18,086 nucleotides of DNA, from assembly GCA_050257395.1 (NCBI GenBank), contig JBLMWU010000069.1:1-18086 (forward strand), in the 5' to 3' direction. Source of the stretch: JAIRTY01 sp050257395 (GTDB lineage: Bacteria > Actinomycetota > Actinomycetes > Streptosporangiales > Streptosporangiaceae). This document shows, piece after piece, positions 6,351 to 12,491 of this stretch (position 1 is the first letter of the stretch; each line of letters opens with the position of its first letter). The notes under the pieces were generated by a model that was not told the origin of the DNA, searched no databases, and was given only the letters and a program-made list of their open reading frames with translations. The translations under genes and the position numbers were made by a program.

Positions 6351-8624
6351 ATGAGCGAGGGCGTGAGCTTCCGGACCTGCCACCTGTGCGAAGCGACCTG
6401 CGGGCTGCAGATCCGGACCGCCGGCGGCCGGGTGACCTCGGTGCGGGGCGACGGGGACCACGTCTTCAGCCGCGGCTACCTGTGCCCGAAGGGGGTGGCC
6501 ATCGGGGAGCTCCACCACGACCCCGACCGGCTGCGGGCCCCGCTCATCCGCGACGGCGCCAGCTGGCAGCAGGTGAGCTGGGACGAGGCGTTCGATGAGG
6601 TCGCCCGCAGGCTGCCGCCGCTGCTGGCGGCCCGCGGCCGGGACGCGGCCGCGATCTACCTGGGCAACCCCAGCGCCCATTCGCACGCGGCGTCCTTCTA
6701 TGTCCCCGTCCTGATCCGCGCGCTGGGCACCCGCTACCGCTTCTCGGCGAGCACCGTGGACCAGATGCCCAAGCAGGTGTCCTCGGGGCTGATGTTCGGC
6801 ACCGGGCTGTCCGTCCCGGTCCCCGACGTCGACCGCACCGGCTACTTCCTGGTGCTGGGCGCCAACCCGCTGGTCAGCAACGGCAGCCTGATGACCGCCC
6901 CCGGCCTGCCGGGGCGGCTGCGGGCGCTGCGCAAGCGCGGCGGCCGGCTCGTGGTGGTGGACCCGCGGCGCACGGCCACCGCCGACCTGGCCGATGAGCA
7001 CCTGGCCATCCGGCCGGGCACGGACGCGCTGTTCCTCGCCGCGCTCGCGCACGAGCTGCTGGCCTCGGGCCTGGCCGACCCCGGCGGGCACGTCCGCCCG
7101 TGGCTGGCCGGGCTGGACGCGCTGCCCGCCGCGCTCGCCCCGTTCACCCCCGACGCGGCCGCGCCCGCGACCTCGATCTCCGCGCCGGCCATCCGGCGGA
7201 TCGCCCGGGAGCTCGCGGCCGCGCCGGCCGCCGCGGTCTACGGCCGGATCGGCACCACCACGACCGCCTTCGGCACGGTCGCGAGCTGGCTCGTGGACGT
7301 GGTCAACACGCTGACCGGGAACCTCGACCGGCCCGGCGGCGTCATGTTCCCGCTGCCGCCCGCTGGCAGCCCGAACACCAGCGGCACGCCGGGCCGCGGC
7401 CGCGGCGTCCGCATCCCCGGCTCGGCCCGCACCCGGGTGCGCGGCGCCCCGAGCGTCTTCGGGGAGTTTCCCGCGGCCACCCTGGCGGAGGAGATCGACA
7501 CTCCCGGCACCGGCGGCGAGCGGCTGCGGGCGCTGGTGACCGTGGCCGGCAACCCGGTGCTGTCCACGCCCGACGCGGCCCGGCTCGACGCCGCGCTCGC
7601 GTCGCTGGAGTTCATGGTCTCGGTCGACCCCTATCTCAACGAGACCACCCGGCACGCCCACGTCATCCTGCCGCCGCCGTCGCCGCTCACCCGCAGCCAC
7701 TTCGACGTCGCGCTCTCCTCGTTCGCTGTCCGGAACGTCGCCGCGTGGTCGCCGCCGGTCTTCGCGCTCCCCGACGGCACCCCGGGCGAGGCCGACATCC
7801 TGCTCCGGCTCGCCGGCCTGGTGATGGGCGGCCTCGGCGCCGATGCGGTCGACGACCTCGCCGCGGCGGACGTGGCCGGCCGGCTCGCGCGCGACCCGTC
7901 CTCGCGGGCGGCGGGGCGCGATCCGGGCGAGCTGATCGCCGCCGTATCCCGCCGCCGCGAGGACCGCATTCTCGATCTGTTGCTGCGCGCCGGGCCGTAC
8001 GGCGACGGCTTCGGCAGCCACCCCGGCGGCCTGTCGGTCGACGCGCTCGAAGCCGCGCCGCACGGCCTCGACCTCGGCCCGCTGCAGCCGCGGATCCCGG
8101 AGGTGCTGCGCACGCCCAGCGGCCGCGCCGAGCTGGCGCCGCCCCAGCTGCTGGCGGAACTGCCCGCGCTCGAAGCGCTGCTCGGCGAGCCCGCCGGCGG
8201 CCTGGTGCTCGTCGGCCGGCGGCAGCTGCGCAGCAACAACTCGTGGCTGCACAACCTGCCGCTGCTCGCCGGCGGCAGCAACGAGTGCACCCTGCAGGTG
8301 CACCCGCGCGACGCCGCCGACCGCGCGCTCACCGACGGCGGCCCGGCGGTGGTGCGGTCGGCGGCTGGCGAGCTGACCGTGACCGTCGAGGTGACCGACC
8401 GGGTCGCGCCGGGCGTCGTCAGCCTCCCGCACGGCTGGGGCCATGACACGGCCGGCGGCAGGCTGACCGTGGCGGCGCAGCGGCCGGGGGTCAACAGCAA
8501 CCTGCTGACCGGCGGGACGCCACTCGACCCGCTGTCCGGCACCGCGGTGCTGAACGGCATCCCGGTGACGGTGACCTGCGCCAGCGTGCTGCCGGCCGCC
8601 AGCCCGGCCGGGCGCGGAAGGTGA
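6351..8624 (+). CDS. Molybdopterin-dependent oxidoreductase, DMSO reductase superfamily, with [4Fe-4S] domain
   Basis: A 757-residue single-chain member of the formate dehydrogenase/DMSO reductase superfamily. The N-terminal [4Fe-4S] domain has C10-x2-C13-x3-C17 and C45 (RGYLCPKG). The catalytic domain follows with 'LIRDGASWQQVSWDEAFDEV', a nucleotide-binding 'VVVDPRRTATADLADEHLAI' (about 201-220) and 'LTGNLDRPGGVMFP'. The C-terminal molybdopterin-dinucleotide-binding domain contains LRSNNSWLHNLP and 'PHGWGHD', ending 'DPLSGTAVLNGIPVTV'. Where nitrate reductase or formate dehydrogenase place the Cys/SeCys molybdenum ligand, this protein reads TVDQMPKQVSSG (135-146) with no Cys, Sec or Ser at the expected point; D137 is a possible carboxylate ligand. 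There is no Tat signal, so it is cytoplasmic. The ATG at 6351 has AGGAG five nt upstream. It leads an operon: the next gene starts 4 nt after its stop. No electron-transfer or membrane subunit is next to it. The reaction is unknown; the neighbours suggest a CoA-ester or precursor substrate. Confidence 0.9.
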   Translation: MSEGVSFRTCHLCEATCGLQIRTAGGRVTSVRGDGDHVFSRGYLCPKGVAIGELHHDPDRLRAPLIRDGASWQQVSWDEAFDEVARRLPPLLAARGRDAAAIYLGNPSAHSHAASFYVPVLIRALGTRYRFSASTVDQMPKQVSSGLMFGTGLSVPVPDVDRTGYFLVLGANPLVSNGSLMTAPGLPGRLRALRKRGGRLVVVDPRRTATADLADEHLAIRPGTDALFLAALAHELLASGLADPGGHVRPWLAGLDALPAALAPFTPDAAAPATSISAPAIRRIARELAAAPAAAVYGRIGTTTTAFGTVASWLVDVVNTLTGNLDRPGGVMFPLPPAGSPNTSGTPGRGRGVRIPGSARTRVRGAPSVFGEFPAATLAEEIDTPGTGGERLRALVTVAGNPVLSTPDAARLDAALASLEFMVSVDPYLNETTRHAHVILPPPSPLTRSHFDVALSSFAVRNVAAWSPPVFALPDGTPGEADILLRLAGLVMGGLGADAVDDLAAADVAGRLARDPSSRAAGRDPGELIAAVSRRREDRILDLLLRAGPYGDGFGSHPGGLSVDALEAAPHGLDLGPLQPRIPEVLRTPSGRAELAPPQLLAELPALEALLGEPAGGLVLVGRRQLRSNNSWLHNLPLLAGGSNECTLQVHPRDAADRALTDGGPAVVRSAAGELTVTVEVTDRVAPGVVSLPHGWGHDTAGGRLTVAAQRPGVNSNLLTGGTPLDPLSGTAVLNGIPVTVTCASVLPAASPAGRGR

Positions 8625-8628
8625 CCGG

Positions 8629-9759
8629 ATGCGGCTGAACCCCACCGAGCTGACCGCTGCCGAGCAGGCGCTGCGCGAGGAGGTGCGCGCCTTCCTCGCC
8701 GCCCGCCTGCCCCCGGGCAGCTACCAGCCCGGCCTGGGCATGGGCGGCGACGTCGACCCGCAGTTCTCGCGCGACCTCGGCGCGCAGGGCTGGCTCGGCA
8801 TGACGCTGCCCACGGAGTACGGCGGCGGCGGGCGGAGCGCGGTCGACCGGCTCATCGTCGTCGAGGAACTGCTCGCGGCCGGCGCCCCGGTGGGCTGGCA
8901 CTGGGTGGCCGACCGGCAGTCCGGCCCGAACATCGCCGCCAACGGCACCGAGGAGCAGAAACGCTGGTTCCTGCCCCGGATCGCGCGCGGGGAGCTGTGC
9001 TTCGCGATCGGCATGAGCGAACCGGACTCCGGCTCCGACCTCGCCTCGGTCCGCACCAGGGCCACCCCGGCCGACGGCGGCTGGCTGGTCAACGGCCGCA
9101 AGATCTGGACCACCGCGGCCTACGCGGCCACCCACATCCTCGCCCTGTTCCGGACGTCCGGCGACCGCTACGGCGGGCTGACCCAGTTCATCGTGGACAC
9201 GAAGTCCGACGGGCTGACGATCTCCCGGATCCCGTTCATCGACGGCACGCAGGAGTTCTGCGAGGTCGTGTTCGAGGACGTCTTCGTGCCCGACACCATG
9301 CGGCTGGGCGCGGCCGGCGCCGGCTGGGGCCAGAACACCGCCGAGCTGGTGCTCGAGCGCGGCGGCGTCGACCGGTGGATGTCGCTGATGCCGGTGCTGG
9401 AGCACTGGGCGGCGACCGTCTCCGGGCGGGTGCCCGGCTGGGCGCTGGCCGACCTCGGGTCGGTCACCGCGCGGTGCTGGGCGTTCCACGGCATGTCGCT
9501 GGCCATCGCCCGGATGGTCGACGACGGGCAGTCGCCCATGGTGGAGGCCGCGCTGGCCAAGGAGATGGCCACCCGCTTCGAGCAGGAGTGCGTCGAGATC
9601 GTCACCCGCCACTACGGCCGCACGCCGCAGCTGACGTCGCCGGACCCGTTTGAGTCGCTGCTCGCCCGCGCGATCCTGACCGGCCCGTCCTGGACGATCC
9701 GCGGCGGCACCACCGAGATCCTGCGCACCATCATCGCGAAGGGGCTGACCCGGGCATGA
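8629..9759 (+). CDS. Acyl-CoA dehydrogenase, first subunit of a probable heteromeric pair
   Basis: A 376-residue flavoprotein of the acyl-CoA dehydrogenase fold. The N-terminal helical domain (1-120) is followed by the beta domain with the FAD/substrate signature FAIGMSEPDSGSDLAS (125-140) and GRKIWTTAAYA (156-166). The C-terminal helical domain ends in IRGGTTEILRTIIAKGL (357-373). At that last motif the Glu that acts as base in medium-chain enzymes is absent (IRGG instead of YEGT-like). E243, in LVLERGG, lies roughly where isovaleryl-CoA-type and actinobacterial heteromeric enzymes carry theirs, so it is the candidate base (inference). It would form the alpha,beta-double bond in an acyl-CoA, passing electrons to ETF. 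The ATG is 4 nt after the molybdenum enzyme's stop, and its own stop overlaps the next start (ATGA), so translation is coupled. The tandem arrangement with a shorter paralogue matches the alpha2beta2 FadE complexes of steroid and cyclic-substrate breakdown. Confidence 0.92.
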   Translation: MRLNPTELTAAEQALREEVRAFLAARLPPGSYQPGLGMGGDVDPQFSRDLGAQGWLGMTLPTEYGGGGRSAVDRLIVVEELLAAGAPVGWHWVADRQSGPNIAANGTEEQKRWFLPRIARGELCFAIGMSEPDSGSDLASVRTRATPADGGWLVNGRKIWTTAAYAATHILALFRTSGDRYGGLTQFIVDTKSDGLTISRIPFIDGTQEFCEVVFEDVFVPDTMRLGAAGAGWGQNTAELVLERGGVDRWMSLMPVLEHWAATVSGRVPGWALADLGSVTARCWAFHGMSLAIARMVDDGQSPMVEAALAKEMATRFEQECVEIVTRHYGRTPQLTSPDPFESLLARAILTGPSWTIRGGTTEILRTIIAKGLTRA

Positions 9760-10784
9760 GCCACGATCCGGAGCTGACCCGGCTGGTCGATGAGTTCTTC
9801 GGCGAGACCTTCGGCCCTGAGGTGATCACCGCGGTGGAGCGGGACGGGCCGTCAGCGGCGCTGTGGCGGGCCACCGCGGAACTCGGCCTGCCGCTGATCG
9901 GCATCGCTGAGGAGGACGGCGGCTCCGGCGGGACCGTGGCCGACCTGCTCACCGTGCTGCAGGGGGCCGGCCGGTGGGCGGTGCCGCTGCCGCTGGCCGA
10001 GACCAGCCTGGCCGCCTGGCTGCTCGCCGCCTCCGGAGCGCCGGTGCCGGCCGGGCCGATGACCGTCATGCCCGAGGTGAACGAACTGCACCTGGACGGC
10101 GGCCGGCTGACCGGCGAAGCCCGCGCGGTGCCGTGGCTGCGGGGCGCCGCGCGGGTGGCCGCCCTCATCGGCGGGCGGGTGGCCGTGGCCGATCCGGCCG
10201 CCTTCGGCGTGACGCCGGGCACGGACCTGGCCGGCATGCCCAGCGACACGCTCACCGCCGCCGGCGTGCCGGCCGAGACCTATCCCGCCGTGGTGACCGC
10301 CGATGACCTGCTGCTGCGCGGGGCGCTGCTGCGGTCGGCGCAGCTCGCCGGCGCCATCACCGGCGCGTACGAGCTGACCCGCGGCTACACCATGGAGCGG
10401 GTGCAGTTCGGCAGGCCGGTCGCGCGGTTCCAGGCGGTCCAGCAGCATCTCGTCGAGCTCGCGCAGGCCGCCACGCTCACCACGCTGTGCGTGGAACGCG
10501 CCGGGCGGGCCGCCGCCGCCGGCCGGGCGTCACTGGAGATCGCCGCCACCAAGTCGGTCGCTGGCCGGCACGCCGGGCTGGCCGCCCGGGCCGCGCACCA
10601 GGCGCACGGCGCGATCGGCATGACCCGCGAGTACCGGCTGCAGCAGCTCACCCGCCGCCTGCACGCCTGGCGCGGCGAGTTCGGCGACGAGACCAGCCAC
10701 AACCTGCGCCTCGGCAGCGCGATGGCCGATGCTGGTGGCATCATCGCCGCTGCCACCTCCGTCGCCTCGACCGTGGGAGTCTGA
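9756..10784 (+). CDS. Acyl-CoA dehydrogenase, second (shorter) subunit of the pair
   Basis: A 342-residue acyl-CoA dehydrogenase paralogue. The N-terminal half is reduced: the SEPDSGSD-type substrate loop seen in its partner is missing and the middle beta domain is short. The C-terminal half is well conserved: 'ELTRGYTMERVQFGRPVARF' followed by QAVQQHLVE (the Arg/Phe-Gly/Pro and Gln contacts to FAD), then AHGAIGMTREYRLQQLTRR, which corresponds to the family's C-terminal FAD-binding helix region. No obvious catalytic Glu is seen. This division, one subunit with the active site and one supplying FAD contacts, is known from mycobacterial and rhodococcal heteromeric FadE pairs. It overlaps the upstream gene by 4 nt (ATGA), and the next gene starts 2 nt after its stop. 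Confidence in the family is high and in the heteromer moderate. Confidence 0.9.
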   Translation: MSHDPELTRLVDEFFGETFGPEVITAVERDGPSAALWRATAELGLPLIGIAEEDGGSGGTVADLLTVLQGAGRWAVPLPLAETSLAAWLLAASGAPVPAGPMTVMPEVNELHLDGGRLTGEARAVPWLRGAARVAALIGGRVAVADPAAFGVTPGTDLAGMPSDTLTAAGVPAETYPAVVTADDLLLRGALLRSAQLAGAITGAYELTRGYTMERVQFGRPVARFQAVQQHLVELAQAATLTTLCVERAGRAAAAGRASLEIAATKSVAGRHAGLAARAAHQAHGAIGMTREYRLQQLTRRLHAWRGEFGDETSHNLRLGSAMADAGGIIAAATSVASTVGV

Positions 10785-10786
10785 CC

Positions 10787-11551
10787 GTGCCCGACCAGAT
10801 CACCGTCACCGAGGACGGGCACGTCGCCGTCATCGAGATCAACCGGCCGCCCGCCAACTACTTCGACCGCGGCCTGATCGCCCAGATCGTGGCCGCGGCG
10901 GCCGGGCTGCAGGCCGGCGGCACCCGGGCGATCGTGCTGTGCTCGGAGGGCAAGCACTTCTGCGCGGGCGCCAACTTCGCCAGCGGCGAGATGGCCGCCG
11001 ACCGCGAGCGCGCGGCCCAGGACCTGTACCGCGAAGCGGTGCGCATGTTCGAGATCGCGGTCCCGGTCATCGCGGCCGTGCAGGGCTCCGCGGTCGGCGG
11101 CGGTCTCGGCCTGGCGTGCGCGGCCGACTTCCGCGTCGCCTCCCCGTCGGCCCGGTTCCACGCCAACTTCTCCGCGCTCGGCTTCCACCAGGGCTTCGGC
11201 CTGAGCGTCACCCTGCCCGCGATCGTCGGGCTGCAGCAGGCGATGGAGCTGCTCTACACGAGCCGGCGCATCGGCGGGCAGCGGGCACTGGAGATCGGCC
11301 TGGTGGACCGGCTGGTGCCGGACGGCACGCAGCGCAGCGAGGCGATCGCCTGGGCCGCCGAGATCGCCGGGTGCGCGCCGCTGGCCGTGCAGTCGATGAA
11401 GCAGACGCTGCGCGGGCCGCTCGCCCGGCAGGTCCGCGCCGTGCTCGAACGCGAGCTGGCCGAGCAGGCCCGGCTGTGGGCCACCGAGGACAGCGCGGCC
11501 GGCATCGCCGCCAGCCTGGCGCGCGAGAAGCCGGTGTTCAGCGGCCGCTGA
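10787..11551 (+). CDS. Enoyl-CoA hydratase/isomerase (crotonase) family protein lacking both usual catalytic glutamates
   Basis: A 254-residue crotonase-fold protein, close to the usual 255-260. The oxyanion-hole segments are present: KHFCAGANF (56-64) and QGSAVGGGLGLACAADF (99-115). Aligned with mitochondrial enoyl-CoA hydratase, the position of catalytic E144 (GGGCEL) is G108 (GGGLGL), and the position of E164 (QFGQPEILLG) is F128 (RFHANFSALG). Neither acid is therefore kept, and the following loop GFHQGFGLSVTLP differs from the hydratase PGAGG loop. The protein may be an isomerase, hydrolase or lyase of CoA esters instead of a standard hydratase; H125 and H134 are visible polar candidates. 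The start is the GTG at 10787, two nt after the preceding stop; the frame also runs open upstream inside the acyl-CoA dehydrogenase gene, but that part is non-homologous shadow. Confidence 0.9.
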   Translation: MPDQITVTEDGHVAVIEINRPPANYFDRGLIAQIVAAAAGLQAGGTRAIVLCSEGKHFCAGANFASGEMAADRERAAQDLYREAVRMFEIAVPVIAAVQGSAVGGGLGLACAADFRVASPSARFHANFSALGFHQGFGLSVTLPAIVGLQQAMELLYTSRRIGGQRALEIGLVDRLVPDGTQRSEAIAWAAEIAGCAPLAVQSMKQTLRGPLARQVRAVLERELAEQARLWATEDSAAGIAASLAREKPVFSGR

Positions 11552-11568
11552 CGGAAGGAGCCCCGGAC

Positions 11569-12222
11569 ATGGCGCTGCGGGTGGTGGGAGCCGGTCTCCC
11601 CCGGACCGGCACGGCCTCGCTCAAGCTGGCTCTCGAACGCCTGCTGGGCGGCCCCTGCTACCACATGTTCGAGGTGTTCGCCCAGCCCGGGCACATCCCG
11701 GTCTGGCACGACGCGGTGCGCGGCCGGCCACCGGACTGGGACACGTTCCTGGCCGGCTACCCCGCCGCCGTCGACCTGCCCGCGGCGGCGTTCTGGCGGC
11801 AGCTCGCCGCGGCGAACCCGGGCGCCCTCATCGTGCTGTCGGTCCGCGACAGCCCGCAGCAGTGGTGGGACAGCTGCGCGGGCACGTTCTTCTCCCCGGC
11901 CGGCCTCGGCCCCAGCCCGGATCCCGGCAGCACCATGGACGAGTACCTGGCCATGGCCCTGGACGTGTGGCAGGCCTGGGCCGGCCCGGCCAGCATCCTC
12001 GACCCGGACGCGATGATGGCCGCCTACCAGCGGCACAACGACACGGTGCGCGCCAGCGCGCCGCCGGGCCGGCTGCTGGAATGGCGCGCCGCCGACGGCT
12101 GGGAGCCGCTGGCGGCGGCGCTCGGCGTCCCGGCGCCCGGCGACCCGTTCCCCCACGTCAACACCCGCGCCCAGTTCCGGATACCGGAATTCGGCAGCAG
12201 GCCCGGCTGGCGGCAGGCGTGA
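11569..12222 (+). CDS. Sulfotransferase-fold family protein
   Basis: A 217-residue protein of the short bacterial sulfotransferase-like group. The 5'-phosphosulfate-binding loop is seen at GLPRTGTASLKLALERLLG (9-27), followed by the family's YHMFEVF (31-37). The 3'-phosphate-binding segment is IVLSVRDSPQQWWDS (88-102) with R93 and S95. The C-terminus has the typical LLEWRAADGWEPLAAALGVP and 'PFPHVNTRAQF'. By family it would bind PAPS and sulfonate a hydroxyl or amine in the cytoplasm, but most members of this group have no proven substrate. ATG at 11569 with GAAGGAG eight nt upstream. It sits 17 nt after the crotonase gene and is the last gene of the operon, an unusual partner for CoA-ester oxidation. 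Sulfation might cap a hydroxylated product, which is speculation. Confidence 0.9.
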   Translation: MALRVVGAGLPRTGTASLKLALERLLGGPCYHMFEVFAQPGHIPVWHDAVRGRPPDWDTFLAGYPAAVDLPAAAFWRQLAAANPGALIVLSVRDSPQQWWDSCAGTFFSPAGLGPSPDPGSTMDEYLAMALDVWQAWAGPASILDPDAMMAAYQRHNDTVRASAPPGRLLEWRAADGWEPLAAALGVPAPGDPFPHVNTRAQFRIPEFGSRPGWRQA

Positions 12223-12308
12223 CACCCGGATCGCCGGGCCAGGCCCCGCCGATCGTGGGGCTGCGGCGGGAGCGCGAGGTGCTGACCGCGGCCCAGCCCG
12301 GAGTCTGA
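12219..12308 (+). pseudogene. Short open frame, possible remnant of a regulator N-terminus
   Basis: A 29-codon frame starts with a GTG that overlaps the sulfotransferase stop (GTGA) and ends at 12308. Its middle, PPIVGLRREREVLTAA, resembles the opening of large LuxR/AAA-type regulators, which begin near a 'VGR..EL..L' motif, but the frame stops at once afterwards. Third positions are almost all G/C. It may be a decayed gene start or simply a chance reading of GC-rich DNA. Confidence 0.2.
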
Positions 12309-12459
12309 ATCCGCCGCCGCCGCCCTGACCCGCCTGCTCTCGTGAGCCGCCGCCGGTCTCGGCGATCCGGCGGGTGATCGCCGCGGATGCGTGGCATGCT
12401 CACGCGGGGCGGCCGGCCGGATTGGGCGGTGCGCCCCGATGACGCACAGAACGGCGCGA
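12309..12459. other. Structured leader upstream of the cation antiporter
   Basis: No gene is seen here. Two nested inverted repeats are present: GGCGATC (12361-12367) with GATCGCC (12376-12382) around an 8-nt loop, inside CGTGAGC (12341-12347) with GCTCACG (12398-12404). A small GCGTG/CACGC hairpin (12389-12405) would compete with the outer arm. The arrangement could be a terminator for the upstream operon or a folded 5' leader for the antiporter. The core of the manganese-sensing yybP-ykoY riboswitch, often found before such transporters, is not visible. Confidence 0.35.
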
Positions 12460-12487
12460 ATGACAGGGCGGGGATGACAGGGCGGGG
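12460..12487 (+). repeat. Tandem duplication of 14 bp in the antiporter leader, encoding two mini-ORFs
   Basis: ATGACAGGGCGGGG occurs twice head to tail (12460-12473 and 12474-12487), directly before the antiporter start. Each copy opens a five-codon frame (Met-Thr-Gly-Arg-Gly-stop) whose TGA overlaps the next ATG as ATGA. The second mini-ORF ends at 12491, immediately before the antiporter ATG at 12492. The GGGCGGGG in each unit may also act as a weak ribosome site. Confidence 0.8.
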
Positions 12488-12491
12488 ATGA

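Noticed and set aside
6339..8645. A 768-codon open frame on the minus strand opposite the molybdenum oxidoreductase
   Set aside because: It mirrors the codon bias of the plus-strand gene and its translation is Arg/Gly/Ala/Gln-rich without any domain, whereas the plus-strand reading has intact iron-sulfur and molybdopterin motifs.
10487..10786. Upstream extension of the crotonase frame into the acyl-CoA dehydrogenase gene
   Set aside because: The extension is Arg-rich shadow sequence; the family N-terminus begins at the GTG at 10787.
12309..12491. yybP-ykoY manganese riboswitch before the cation antiporter
   Set aside because: I looked for the conserved internal loop sequences of this class and could not find them; only generic hairpins are visible.
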